Source: Axinella damicornis
Taxonomy: Eukaryota > Porifera > Demospongiae > Axinellida > Axinellidae
Assembly: GCA_963931865.1 (NCBI GenBank)
Contig: OZ007518.1
Coordinates: 6,254,570-6,318,569, forward strand
DNA: 64,000 nt
Direction of reading: 5' to 3'
Shown: positions 44,338-55,975 of the stretch, piece after piece
Layout of the letters: the number at the start of each line of letters is the position of its first letter
How positions within the stretch are numbered: the first letter of the stretch is position 1
The notes under the pieces: generated by a model
What the model was told of the DNA's origin: nothing
The model's database searches: none
What the model saw: only the letters and a program-made list of their open reading frames with translations
Translations under genes and position numbers: made by a program

Positions 44338-45160
44338 ATGATTGATGCTTGCTTGTCTTTAGTCAGTGCTGCTTGCATGTTTTTCTGTGGTGGTTGTGGT
44401 CGAGGTGTTAAATTGTTGTAGACTCTCACTGAAAAGTCCTCAACTCATTCAACTCTTACCCAGAGGTTTGTTCAGTATGTAGAATCTGGATAGCCTCATT
44501 CCCACCCCAGCGTTTGTCGCTTTCAGTACTAATGAAGGGGAAGGCCTGGTAATACTCGCAGGCCCATAGGGAGGGGGGTTCGAGGTGGTTCGCACGAACC
44601 CCCCTTCTGGGCAGGCACAGCATCTAGCTTCACAAACTACCGTTTCTTTGTAAGTAGCCATAGAGAAATCACCGTCGTTCACAGTTTCTGCAGCGTGTGC
44701 ACCTGTCACAGCCGCCTAGCGCCAGAGCACATCGTGGTATTAAAGACTCACGTGATGGAACAACAGAAACGTATGTGTCAATGTCACGTCACGTTCTCGT
44801 ACGCATGCGCTCATCATTACACTTGTATCCAATGCGAGTGAGACGGTCACAGATTGCAAGGAAGCCAGAAGCAGTGGCAGTGCAGTGCAAAGCGGCTACG
44901 AGAGCCCATGTACGTAGGACCGCGAAGAATATTTTTACGTGCTTCGCGCAGATTGGATCGGCGCTACGTGACACTGTTTGCTGCCTTCGGCAGTGCCTGT
45001 ACCGAACCCCCGTCCTGGAAATCCGGGCCTGACTCATCATATGCAGTGACGTAGATGGATATTGGGTGGAGTGTGGAGGGGTGGCACGTTCGCGTGACGA
45101 GTTTTACCAGGCTTCACTTACGTCAGTACTGCAGGTGACAAATGCTGGGGTGACAAGGCC
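44338..45160. other. Transposon-end mosaic, no gene
   Basis: Contains CCTCATTCCCACCCCAGCG (44490) and a GGGGTTCGAGGTGGTTCGCA palindromic motif (44575-44615). Matching right-end sequence GGCCTGGGAATGAGGCTAGA is at 45157, so 44490-45175 may be one larger TAGCCTCG-type element. Confidence 0.5.
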
Positions 45161-45164
45161 TGGG

Positions 45165-45510
45165 AATGAGGCTAGAATCCTGACTAAGGAGCCATCGGTC
45201 AAATGAAAGGTCATGTCCCAGAGATGGACCTCCAAAGTGCTGCTGGCTTGCTGTTGTGATTGTGTGTGTCAGCTTTTCTCCACTCACAATGGCTCTAATT
45301 CCCTTGTACTGCGGATTGTACTTCCATTCGAACATTCGCAGATTCTGTGACCACGCTGAAAGTTAGTGGCAAGAACTTCCTGTGGGTGTAGCTTCACGGA
45401 AATGACATGCACGGCCTGGAACACACTGGTGTCTGGAAGTTGCGGGCCATCCTGCGTGAACATCATGCTTTCAGAACACAGTTTCTGCAAAATATACGGA
45501 TTACGCACAT
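45165..45510 (-). pseudogene. Unrecognised coding fragment with frame change
   Basis: Minus-strand reading LQKLCSESMMFTQDGPQLPD, SVFQAVHVISVKLHPQEVLA, TNFQRGHRIC, then after a one-base frame change near 45328, FEWKYNPQYKGIRAIVSGEK and GGPSLGHDLSFDRWLLSQ. The composition is strongly protein-like across both frames. I do not recognise the family. A transposon end is directly attached at the low-coordinate side. Confidence 0.35.
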
Positions 45511-46168
45511 TTTTGAACAGAAGGGAATCCGCTATACACTCTATTTGTGGCCCTTGTCTTTCATTAGCTTCTTCCTCTTCCTTCTTTTAAAGCTGTTACC
45601 CAGGGGTGATGTTTTTCAACTTCATTACAAAAGCAGTCATCAGAATCACTGTCATGAATCTTTACATCTGTGGACAGAAACAACTCTTATGATTGTGAGT
45701 CCATCTTGTAATGTACTTATGGTACATAAACAGTAGTCTGGGACACAAATAATTATTATCTGTGAATCCAATCTGCTGGGCTAGCAGGAAATGCACTTAT
45801 CAAAGCAAAGACTATAATTAAAGTGCACAGTCAGATTCTCTTTCTCAGCAGGTATAATAGTACCTTGGTAGCCTCGTTCCACCAACTATATTGGGGCGTG
45901 TGTAAAAGCCGGATCACCTGGATCACCCGGATCACCAAAAATGCCATCCAAAAAAGAATGTAAGTATGCACGCTGGCGCGGCATTAAGCACTTGCGTGTA
46001 CGGCCGGCCACATGCACAGCTAAACAGCCGCCTCCTGATATTGACAACTCACTGTGCTGGGGAGTACAAACACATTCTGTATGCCGCCAGTACCCCAGTT
46101 AGCAGCTGCACCGAATCAGGGAGTCTTTAATAGACTTGACCAACAGGGGCGGATACAGGATTTGTGAA
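45511..46168. other. No gene recognised
   Basis: A solitary TAGCCTCGTTCC end at 45872, followed by GGATCACC triplicated at 45917-45939. A 109-codon frame across 45407-45736 is probably chance. Confidence 0.5.

Positions 46169-46201
<33 letters not shown>
46169..46201 (+). repeat. 33-nt poly-G run
   Basis: The longest G homopolymer in the window, directly after CAGGGGCGGATACAGGATTT, a likely transposon end. Confidence 0.9.
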
Positions 46202-46202
<1 letters not shown>

Positions 46203-46371
46203 CACTATATATTACACGCTGCCGGAGGTAGTGCATAGAGGTGCGTAGTACTGATCAGTACTACGTGCTAGTTCTTATGCAATGCAATTCCAATTTCGCA
46301 TTGCGCGTTCACGAGTATCCCGTAAACTTAAAGCTACTCAAGAATTACTTTGTTGCTTCCCTAATTGAAGG

Positions 46372-46446
46372 GATGGCTGGTGGCCATGTGGTGAAAACAT
46401 TCAACTGCTAATCGAAAGGTTGCTGGTTCGAATCCCACCATGCCAT
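46372..46446 (+). ncRNA. tRNA-Ser(GCT)-like sequence, probably SINE head or pseudo-tRNA
   Basis: GGTGGCCATGTGGTGAAAAC (A-box-like), an anticodon stem-loop TTCAA-CTGCTAA-TCGAA with anticodon GCT, and GGTTCGAATCC (perfect B-box). The ends ATGGC/GCCAT can pair. The T stem has two mismatches, and the long variable arm expected of tRNA-Ser is missing, so a functional tRNA is unlikely. Confidence 0.45.
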
Positions 46447-46563
46447 ATACGACTCAGCTCTGCCTTAAAAGATTAGTAGGTGTGTTCTTTTAGGTGTGAT
46501 TTCGTGACTGCTATAGTTCTTTACGTGATGGCCATTATTACCATTTCCCACACACACATGCAG

Positions 46564-49500
46564 ATCTGGCTCCCTCGGAAGATGCTGGGGACCTCTACAT
46601 GGACCTGGCCCTGGAAATATCCTACGATACTCACAACACCATGAGCGTTTTCTTTCTCGTCCCTTACAGGTAGAACAACCACAGGAATGGTCAGAATGTA
46701 GAATCAGGAATGGACACACTGTCCACATGTACGGCTGACTCATTCCCAGACCCTCCCTGAAAGTGGAAATAGGGTCTGGTGTTCTGAGCAATGTTTCTTG
46801 TCACATGGGGCAAGGCGTAAAGAGTGTCATAATTGCACTTTTAAATTTGGATGTCTGATGCCTCAGCGCATATAGACTACTACGCAGCACGGTTGACAAA
46901 AGCTTGAGATGGCTGTTGGCCAGGACAGCCGAAAACAAACTGGGAGACAAGCTTTCACTATGCATGGGACTATATACAACAGCCGTCTGCCTGACTTCCT
47001 ACGTCGTTCACCTTCTGCCATGCATCTGATTTGAGATCTCTAATCCGAGCTCTGCCCCACTCTAAGTGACAAGAAATGTTGCTCAGACACTCTTTCTTGC
47101 ACGTGCGGGAGGGTGTGGGCATGAGACTAGGATGAGACTTCACGTGCAGTGTTCATTGCAGTGACGATTACTATGATGTGTTTGAACTATGGAGAAAGAG
47201 CTCAATAGTCAGTAGGTCAAATTAGTTCCAGTGTCAAATTTGTAACCTCACACCCATTTTTTTTCACAACAATCAGAATCATTGATGAAGGCACACAAGT
47301 CTACTGCAAAACAGACCAAGTGAGTTGGAACAGCTAGAATGCGTACATTGCCCAGCCTCCCTCACTGATCGAGACAAAAAAGACATCATGATAGGACCTA
47401 TTGAAACGAGGAAATTTTCTTAATCCATATTGCTCCTAAGTATTGGTTGTCTTTCCTCACAGGCAGCATGTCAATGTGCCTCCCTCACTGTTCTGGCGGC
47501 GACTGGCTGCAGACTCCCTCTCCACCAAGCTGAAGAAACTCTCAACACACTCAAATCCAAAGATCAGTTCACACCCCTTCTGGAGCAGCAGCCAGTGAGT
47601 GTGTCTAACCGTACATCTACATATCACAGGCCCCCCCCCCCCCCCCCCCCCCCTTGCTCACTACTTATGGGCACACCCCTAGTATTATAATGTGTGATGA
47701 TTGTGCAATCACCATGCAGTGCACAACAGAAGTGGAAAGCACGAAGTTGCCACAAGAGCCCTTCCGGACAGAAAAAAAAAGTCCTGTACTTTGCACCGTT
47801 TCTGGACTACATCTACTTCATAGCCTCTGTATGGAGGCACAAACCTCCATTGGGCTTTCAACTCCTCCTCCCAGCCCCCATATTCCCAGCATAGCCGCCC
47901 CTGCATGTAATTGTTGTGTGTAGAGTAAATCCAGCTTCATACACTTGCCATCTCAGATTTTTGTCTCGCAGCTTTGGAGAAAGATACATGTAGGGAAGAA
48001 AGCCTAGGAGGGTTGGCAATATGTGTCTTCTGGTTTCAAAGGCAACGGAACTTTTGTAATTTGCATCATTTCGGCATGTAAGCTGGGGAGCCGGGAAGAC
48101 GAAAGGACTTGTACCATCCAGGAGCATCCACAGAGCTACCAAAGCTTCCCGTGACATCATGGTAGCCATGTTTTAATCCAGAAATCACCCCTGGCTTTCC
48201 GTCCCAATCAAAGCTGTGAGGGATGAAAAGCTGGCTAGCACACCACTCCCTGCTTGATGTTTTTATATACAGTGTGTACAGGGAAATATCACGAGTCTGT
48301 TGCCGTATTGTCACGAGTGCCACAGACAATATAGCTACAGACGAGTGATGTTTCCCAATATACACTGTATAACACATTTATCATGTTTCCCGACCCTGTG
48401 GCTATAGGAACGCGTCAAAATCGATATCACGGCACTGCTTGGTAACGGTCGCGGCTTGGCAACAGTAGCGCCTCACAATCAGCATACCATAGATAATACA
48501 GTTGTATGAGTGTACTAACTGTACAGCCTCGTTCCCAGGCTGCGTGGGACTTACTGTGCAACCTGAAATGGCCGACCGCAACTTGGTCTGCAGTTGGAGA
48601 AGCAGGCCTCTTGTTGTTCTTTGATAGTTCTAATATGCGAGCTCCGAGTAAGTTGGCCGCCGCCCCCTACTAGTCATGCCTGGTCCACACCTCCATCCAC
48701 TCTATATAGCAGCAGTAAGGTAGCAGCAGTAAGGTTCCAGGCCAGCATCTTGCATGCAACTCCTTGTGTCATTAATACATTGGTGCCATGGCAATAACGT
48801 TCATGCCCTAAGGGACGTGATAACCCACTTCCTGCATGGGTGATATGTATAGGTTATATCCCTGGCCAGCGGGATATAAGACCCGTTATATCCCGCGGGA
48901 GAGGTCAGTGCTTGAGTGGAGCCGAGGAGGTGCCGAGGGCGAAGCCCGAGGCACTTCCGAGGCGGAACGAAAGCACTGGCCTCTCCCAAGGGATGTAACG
49001 GGTCTTACATCCCGCTGGCCAGGGATACAACTAACTTATACTATGCTTAGCCTATTCTAAGGTGAGCACACTGTATAGACATAGATACTGTGGTGTAGGC
49101 ACTCACCGATCAGTGGCAGAGGCATCCGTGACACTTGACTGAGGTAGCAGTAAAGGCACGAGTACTTGGCTAGACTAACAAAGCTAGCTCTTTGCTTTCT
49201 CGTGCACACGATCGCTTACAGTATGCGCGCGCGGCCGCCCGCGGGATGTATGACCCGTTATTGCCCACAAATACTGTAACCTGATTGGTTAGAATAGACT
49301 AAGTATAGTATAAGGGAAAATATCGCCCTAGTTGCTTTAGCTAGCATTTGCCATACATTCTCTATGGGAATAGCCGTATCAGAGTCATATGATAAGTCTG
49401 TTTATACATGTACATCCTAATGAGGTGGTGCATGTTAATTCTGCAGGAGGGGGCCTGACTGGTCACATATTGAAGACTGGATCCTACTGAAGGTGTGTTC

Positions 49501-50840
49501 AGTACAATGTCTGTTACAGCTCTAATGTGTGGTTACAGCAGAACTTACACATAGTTCAAACTGTGACTTTCGATCAATTATGTGGCCTGCTTCAGATCAG
49601 TGCACGCCCTGTAGTGTTGCATTTTGTGTGTATGATCAGGAGCGCATAATGAGGTAGAGAGCGTAAGGAAGGAGCGTGACCAACAGATTAAACTTTCCCA
49701 TGGTACATGTAGTCCCATTACTATGTTTAGCATGCACGTGTATCGTTGTTTTTCTGTGATGCATTTGACTGACTTCAGCGACTGGCCAAATCTCATCGGG
49801 AGAGAGAGAGCATAGTGTCTGTTAATGTCGCGAGATGTTTCCCAGCCGTCATGAACTCCAGAAAAGCAGAAGGGGAGGTTATTTTCACTAGTCGAGACGC
49901 CCGCTTGACTTGTGTGAAGTGGCTCAATCAACTGCATTGTCATACAGCACTTTCTCTCAAGGTCTGTCACTACCAGTGTGTCATTCCCCTGCCTCGCTAC
50001 GTACCATTGGAGTCCTGATACTGGCCTTTTCCCTAAAGTACAGCGGATTGCAGCTGCCTTCGAATTTCAGTGATGTACGGAATTCCGTACGGAACACGCG
50101 AAATGCGCATGCGTTTTTGTACTAGCGGAAAGTTTGAATCTACATGTTACATATACACTACATGTATGTCTGCAGAGCCTGCATAACATTCCAATTTATT
50201 TGTAAGCATTCAAGTAGGTGTACATTCTACGATACTTATCTTGGACTTTTGTGCTATATACCTGGTTACAAATTGAGAATTGCTGTGATAATCTTTGGAA
50301 CTGCAAATTCCTGGCTGACAAGGAAATAGTCTTTGCAATACCTAGTTATAACAAATTTAAAGTTGCAGAAGAATTTCTATATGGCCTAGTCTGTAGAGCT
50401 AGACTATTCTGTCACTGTGCAGGAAGTTCGGGGCCCTATGCCCCACCCCGAACTTCCTGTGCAGTGAGAGAAAGGTAGTCATGCAGGACTGACCGTGGGA
50501 CACAGTCATGCAAGGGTGACCGCGGGATGTAGTACCTGCCCTCCACACTGAACGATGCGACTACGTTAATAGTATGTGTCATCAAAATTGTACATGTACT
50601 TCTAAATAGCCAAACTAACATCTGTTGTATCAACATGGAATCTGGGAATTGCTGCTACACAAATTCCAGTTCACCAAAATGGGAAACAGGTGGGGCATGC
50701 CCCCAACTCCTATCCTACAGAACTGATAGTGCCTTTAATGAATTTTTTCTTGTTTCCAGGAAAATGAGTATGTGGTGGAGAGTGCCTTGAAGGAATTATT
50801 CCTCGGTGGGAGCAAGGAGGGCTACCAGTTTTTGGCAGAG
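46564..50840 (+). CDS. Exons of an unrecognised multi-exon gene
   Basis: Three consecutive phase-compatible exons: 46564-46670 (LAPSEDAGDLYMDLALEISY, HNTMSVFFLVPYR), 47277-47319 (IIDEGTQVYCKTDQ) and 47463-47594 (CASLTVLAATGCRLPLHQAE, LKSKDQFTPLLEQQ). Further phase-compatible exons 49456-49496 (RGPDWSHIEDWILLK) and 50760-50840 (ENEYVVESALKELFLGGSKE) probably belong to the same gene, with at least one exon missing or unseen between them. All have AG and GT borders and no stops. No domain is recognised. Introns contain a 400-bp inverted-repeat element, a C-run at 47631-47653 and several hairpins. Confidence 0.45.
46735..47130. mobile_element. ~395-bp inverted-repeat element
   Basis: CTCATTCCCAGACCCTCCC and CTGAGCAATGTTTCTTGTCAC at the left pair with GTGACAAGAAATGTTGCTCAG and GGGAGGGTGTGGGCATGAG at the right. 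A partial relative is at 18810-18880. Confidence 0.65.
47631..47653 (+). repeat. 23-nt poly-C run
   Basis: A C homopolymer (poly-G on minus) just after the donor of the exon ending at 47594. Confidence 0.9.
48263..48371. repeat. Foldback repeat, ~35-bp imperfect arms
   Basis: TATACAGTGTGTACAGGGAA...ATCACGAGTCTGT pairs with ACAGACGAGTGATGTTTCCC...TACACTGTATA. Confidence 0.6.
48851..49313. mobile_element. Two adjoining inverted-repeat elements
   Basis: 48851-49031: GGTTATATCCCTGGCCAGCG...CCCGTTATATCCC pairs with GGGATGTAACGGG...CGCTGGCCAGGGATAC, ~70-bp arms. 49036-49313: TTATACTATGCTTAGCCTATTCTAA-type ends in inverted orientation. The internal part near 49240 repeats the CCCGCGGGATGTATGACCCG motif, so the two are related or nested. 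Confidence 0.65.
50412..50470. repeat. Perfect-arm hairpin
   Basis: TCACTGTGCAGGAAGTTCGG and its complement are separated by a short CCCTATGCCCCAC loop. No convincing target duplication. Confidence 0.75.
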
Positions 50841-51056
50841 GTGAGTACTTTCTGGTTGGTGCAAGTGGGAGCAGTCTTTGGCGGCATGCACTTGTTCACT
50901 TGCTTCCATTCCTCTGGTACATGTAGCCAGTGACATAGTATACTCCAGCACAATTACTAGCTTCTTGAATGGCTGGCTTCCTTTTTTGGCCCCAGGATAA
51001 ACTCTGTAAAGTTTGAGGTTTGTTTTGTGGCTAGTGACCAGAATGTAGCGTCATTC

Positions 51057-51455
51057 CCAGGCCTTCCCACCCCATGCAGTGTGTTTGTGTCTTGCAGTAC
51101 TAACACGGGGGGAGGCCTGGTAAACTTGTCAAAATGTGGCTGTATTTCTTGGCTTCCAACTTCTGCACAGCTGTGGGGCAGCTTGTCTCACCGTTGAGTT
51201 TCTGAACCTGAGAAACATCGCCAAAGGTGTGCGATGTCGACCGTTCAGTTGCTGTTGAGTGCTAGCTAGTCCATTGTCGTTGGTCAGTCACATAGTGCAC
51301 ACTCTGTATGCGTGGGGTGAGAGATGGTTGTGCGGTTTCTCCGGGAATGTACCCCTCATCCACACGTCACTGCATGTGTTTTACCAGGCCTTCCTCTGTG
51401 TCAGTTCTGCTAGCGGCAAATGCAGGGGTGAGAAGGCCTGGGAACGAGGCTAACC
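51057..51455. mobile_element. TAGCCTCG-family element, ~400 bp
   Basis: Left end CATTCCCAGGCCTTCCCACC..., right end GAAGGCCTGGGAACGAGGCTA with a preceding GCAAATGCAGGGGTGA. A similar, shorter arrangement is at 52216-52325 (CCTCGTTCCGAGCCCTTCTC...GAAGGCCTGGGAAT). Confidence 0.6.
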
Positions 51456-51672
51456 GGAATGATTTGGTTGGTGAGAACCAGATTGTTCCAATGTTTGATC
51501 TTGGGTCTTGCCACCCTCAAATCTTGACCTTTGACCTCCTTTGGAGTAATCCCTCATTTACCATCTATTGTGGTATCCTTCTCTGCAGCACACCACTGAA
51601 TTTAAGCGAGCTATTTCTCCAATGGATTCTTATAGCAGTGTTTCGGTGTAAGATCTCACTATCAGCAGTGCA

Positions 51673-51866
51673 CCTAAGTGAAACTATTGTTGTCTCATGC
51701 AAGACTGTCCTGGAGAGAGAAACGTCCAGTAAGCAGGACTCTTGTAGAGCGAAACATACAAAGACAAAGACAAGCAGAACAGGAGGAGAAAGTAATTGCC
51801 TCAATAGTCATGTGGCTGCATGTGGCATTAGCCAGTCCCTTTTGTCGTGGAGGAACCACACCTTAG
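51673..51866 (+). CDS. Possible exon, unrecognised
   Basis: Open frame with a basic helical stretch, RPVSRTLVERNIQRQRQAEQ, followed by a hydrophobic VIASIVMWLHVALASPF and a stop. It could be a C-terminal juxtamembrane and membrane segment, but the splice border is unclear. Confidence 0.3.
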
Positions 51867-52763
51867 TTTTTGTGATCAGCCTTAGCTATTATGTGCTCAT
51901 CAACAAATTCTTCACCATAATTATTTTACAACCATGCAACACCTTTCTATTTTGTAAATCCTAATGTGCATTGGGCATATTATTGGTGCCTCCTGTAAGA
52001 GAGCTGAACTTTGTGTTATAACCGACTGCTGTTATCAATGATGCATCCTTATCGATTGTTCATAATTATGCCATAATAATATTATTATATTATGTGATGT
52101 AATATCCTATGTCGTCATGTGCATCACGTGAATAATCAGAGTTAGTTCTGGCAAATGAAGGTGATTCTTCTGCATGCATGAGCAAGTTCTTATTAGGGAT
52201 GTGGACTATGGGCAGGCAGCCTCGTTCCGAGCCCTTCTCACCCCAGCATTAATTTGTGGCTTGCCGTACTCATTTACTGCAAGTGGCAAATTAAACGCTG
52301 GGGAAAGAAGGCCTGGGAATAAGCATGCTTGCTGGCATGGATAGCAGGTGTTTCCCCATTACCATTCTGCTGCATGGCCATGGTATTACATCCATGCAGC
52401 TATAATTATTATAGTAGTGCCAGCTAGTTAGAGGCCTTACTCCCACTCCCCAATTGCTCACCCATACTAATTTAGTGCGTGGATGCATACTGGGAGGCGC
52501 CTGGCCATATGCACATGCACTGGTGTTGCTACCAGTTAGCATGTGGAGAGGGGGGAAATGGGAGTCCATGGTTGAAATCACAGACCAATCACGTTCTGAA
52601 TTGCAACTGACAGTTAGGAACCCCTCCCCCCACATGCACACATGCACATACAAACACAACTACTATATATATACAGAGGTTAGTTGTATAGCTATTGCTG
52701 ATGTCAGATGTATAGGTTTGTGTTTGCTGATGTCAGGTGTATAAGTTCGAAAGCTGATTGAGG

Positions 52764-53177
52764 TGGGGTTTATTGGTTCTCTAATCTCCCTTGCCTTCTT
52801 GGCCTTCGCATCCATCATGTCAACCGTGGTTAACTACTATCTGCATTCTGCAGCATCATTTTGTACTGTGGTTATACTATGCTCTGTACCTTTCAGATCC
52901 TCTCAGTGACACTTTAATCCCAATTGCTCTACTATTTGGTCTCCATTTCCCTGTTATTTCTGCAATCGTCCATATATGTTGCAAACGTAGTGCAAGTCAA
53001 CATGTGTACCGAGTTCGACAGAGTGAAGAAACAACTGTACATAAGAGTAGTAATTGGACCTTAATAAACCAGCCAAGTCGAACCACTTGGAACCCAACAC
53101 ATGACGACACAGAGAGCACACCCTTTGCAATTGACAAGCAGCGACAGGACTATGAAGCAATGCTTAATGGAGAATGA
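52764..53177 (+). CDS. Possible membrane-protein terminal exons
   Basis: 52764-52828 reads GFIGSLISLAFLAFASIMST, a good membrane helix, and then leaves frame. After a TTTCAG at about 52897 another frame reads DPLSDTLIPIALLFGLHFPV, ISAIVHICCKRSASQ, a second helix followed by a polar, Thr/Ser-rich tail ending in YEAMLNGE and a stop at 53177. A spliced two-helix C-terminus is plausible. Family not recognised. Confidence 0.35.
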
Positions 53178-53248
53178 CAATACTGGGTATGAACTTGATA
53201 TTGTACGTCACTGTTTTACTTGTCTTGTGTATAGGGTAGGATAGCTCC

Positions 53249-53297
53249 TAGCCTCATTCCCAGGCGCTTGGTACCAAGCGCCTGGGAACAAGGCTAG
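53249..53297. mobile_element. 49-bp TAGCCTCA micro-element
   Basis: An almost perfect palindrome: TAGCCTCATTCCCAGGCGCT, centre GGTACC, then the complement and one base. The duplication ATAGCTCC/TTAGCTCC is at 53241-53248 and 53298-53305 (7/8). Confidence 0.85.
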
Positions 53298-53529
53298 TTA
53301 GCTCCCTAGCTACACCAGACAGTGCATTATTAATTTTGACGAATGGTTTTTACTTGAAATTGCGCTACTGTGACAATTTTGCTTCATTCGTCCAATGCTA
53401 TTGTGTAGTAGCTTGCTATACAACTATTGCCTCATAGGCTTGTACCCAGGCTCATTTCCTCTCAAACGTACATGGGCCCACAGAGAAATAATTATGCCCA
53501 ACATGCAGCTTTCCCTACAATCCCCCATG

Positions 53530-53788
53530 CAGTGTTCTCGCTAGGCCTTTAGCGGACGGTGCAGCACCATTTGGTTAATCGAATCTCCATTTGGATGTGG
53601 TAAACTTAAGTAGGTGCACCATTTGGATCACTTCCTTAATATTCATTTCCCTGCCCGCAGCAGCTGCTGGCAGGGTTTCCCACTTAACATTCAATAGTAG
53701 TGTGTAAACAAAGCCATTCACATGTCTGGATGATAAGATTATACATCATGCACCATTTGGATGTAGATTTCTAGCGAGAACACTGCCC
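53530..53788. mobile_element. MITE with GCAGTGTTCTCGCTAG ends
   Basis: GCAGTGTTCTCGCTAG at 53530 and its complement CTAGCGAGAACACTGC at 53771-53786. GCACCATTTGGAT occurs three times inside. No ORF. Confidence 0.75.
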
Positions 53789-54367
53789 CCATGACATCCC
53801 CAATGTGGGTTTCCTGGGACAATCCAATTGCAATGCATGCTGGACATGAAAACCCACCCATTTCATAGCACGTACCCCGTGCGCAACTTTGACTTGACAG
53901 CTATAGGCCTACCACCAATTATTCATGCAGCATGCACAATGAGCTAGGTATATAGGCCACGATTTACAGCGATGACAGCATGCAGTGGCAGTAATGTTAG
54001 AAATAGGGTGTGGTCAAGTTGTATAAATTAGAAGCACGAATTTCACGCAGCTTTTCTCAGCCTCTCAAGTAGATCTCTGGTCTGTGAGTTATGTAGATGC
54101 TAGTATTTTCTGAATTCTGACACTTCTATCCTGAAATAAGCCTTCAACAAGGCTTAACTGCTCAAACCGCTTGGACAGACAGACTGACAGACAAACCGAT
54201 CACTCTACCCCCTGCTGCGCATGCGCACTGGTATAAATGCTATACAACTGTTACAAAGTGATAGCAAGTTTGAGGAATTAACAGTCCCAAAACGAAACCA
54301 CCTTATCGTAGAACTTGTGTGCAAACACATTATTGTACACCTGATAAGAATTTACAGAAATGATATA
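53789..54367. other. Intergenic, no gene recognised
   Basis: The 3' flank of the minus-strand TRMO relic. Nothing specific seen. Confidence 0.5.
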
Positions 54368-55417
54368 TTAGCGTTTGTTCTTCCATAATGTTTTTGACTG
54401 CACGTCAGTGACCACACATTTGTCACCCACAAAAGTGCAAGAAAGGTTAAGATTGTCAATACTAACTTGATAGGATTGATCCGTGCACTTTGTCCTGCGG
54501 TAGATTGACCTTGGATCTTGTCTCAACATCTCCACAATTGCCTCTCTCACTTCTTCTATTGATGCAAATGACTCCAAAATGAACGGGTCGTCTAACTTCT
54601 CATATGCCATAGTGTCTGACCTAGATTCACATTCCACGTCGAGGTGTTCATTTTTGCTGGATCTTTGGTCGGTCAAATCAATCTCTCCCTCTTGCATAGG
54701 ATCTATGTTCTTGGATTCCTGCATCCTGTCAGAATTTGCACTCGTACTATTGACCATCTCGAAGGTGGTGCTTTCCATGGAAGAAGAGTAACCTTTTCTG
54801 CACACAAATTTCTTCAACTGGGTTTCAGCTTGTGGAAGAAATGTAACTTCTAGGCAATTTGCAGGAGGCTCAGATAGCCAGCTAGCAACAGTCACATGAC
54901 CTGGAGGTGAACGTTTCCACCATTCTGTCCGGCCGAGGTCATCTGGTTTTGGGTCTTGAAACGTTACATCTTTAGGTATCTGTGGTGTCATTTGAACATC
55001 ACAGCCCATTCTCAATGTCCATGGGCAGTCATACTGACTACTGAGGTATGTAGGGTTTCACATCCAGCACTGGTGTCCCCTCAACCAGATCAATGCCGGA
55101 GACATGCAAGGTTCTGCCGTCAATTCTTTCCAGTTTGGCGAGGGTAAGGCTGAGAGGACGGGGCCTATGGGGACTTCTTGATGCAAACACACCTATCCTC
55201 TTGCCATTCAGTCGGGGCGGTCTCACTTTGGCTTTGACACCATCTTGAGAATTCTTGTGAAACACAAAATTAATAACAACCTAATGAAAGAATGCAAACA
55301 GTTTCCATCAATTTGGCTGCAGCAGGGTTTTCAGAAGCTCATTGAAGTGTATGCACAGCAGAGCATGTCATCTACTGTTGGATCAACATAAATTCTTAAA
55401 CGCTACATGAAAACAAT

Positions 55418-55479
55418 TAGCCTCGAACCCAGGCGAGGAGGCTCTTTTCCCCCTCCTCTGCGCCTGGGTTCGAGGCTAG
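55418..55479. mobile_element. 62-bp TAGCCTCG micro-element
   Basis: TAGCCTCGAACCCAGGCGAG and a matching right end form one long hairpin. The perfect 8-bp duplication AAAACAAT is at 55410-55417 and 55480-55487. Lies in the TRMO intron. Confidence 0.85.
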
Positions 55480-55679
55480 AAAACAATTTGTTACTGATAC
55501 ACTATAGTGCTGTCGGTTAATGTATATATGTACCATGTCAAGAGCACTTGAGATTTAGGGGCAGACCTAGAGACATATACAGCAGTGCACCAGACTTATG
55601 ATACATTAACAGCTTTATTCCTACAAGTAGCTTCGCTCGCTTCGCTCGTTCAGCTACTTCCCCCTCATTTGCCTACGTG

Positions 55680-55975
55680 AGTAATCCGGCGCCAGTCAGC
55701 TCTCTGTGCAGAGCTGCTGCTCCACGATTGCGTCCGCTTCAGCTGTTGCTCACCGATTGCATTGATCCGCTTCAACTGCTGCTCCCGTTCCATGGCGTCC
55801 ACTTCAACTGCTTGTCCGCTTCAACTCCCCGATTGCCAACTGCTCCCCGATTGCGTCTGCTTCGGCTGCTGCTCCCCGATTGCATCCGCTTCAACTGCTG
55901 CTCCCCGATTGCGTATGCTTCAACTGCAGCTAGCTACGTCCGCTTCGACTGCTGCTAGTGCTTGCCCCGATTGCA
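55680..55975 (+). repeat. ~29-bp minisatellite
   Basis: About nine variable units of CTGCTGCTCCCCGATTGC plus RTCCGCTTCAA. It ends in the dispersed repeat 55962-56060 that is also present, without expansion, at 8985-9125. Lies in the TRMO intron. Confidence 0.9.

Noticed and set aside
46372..46446. Functional tRNA gene
   Set aside because: Weak T stem and acceptor mismatches, and no long variable arm for a serine tRNA; kept only as a tRNA-like element.
49578..49970. 130-codon minus frame
   Set aside because: It crosses a CAGGAGC transposon end and lacks motifs; the plus strand holds a competing open segment, neither convincing.
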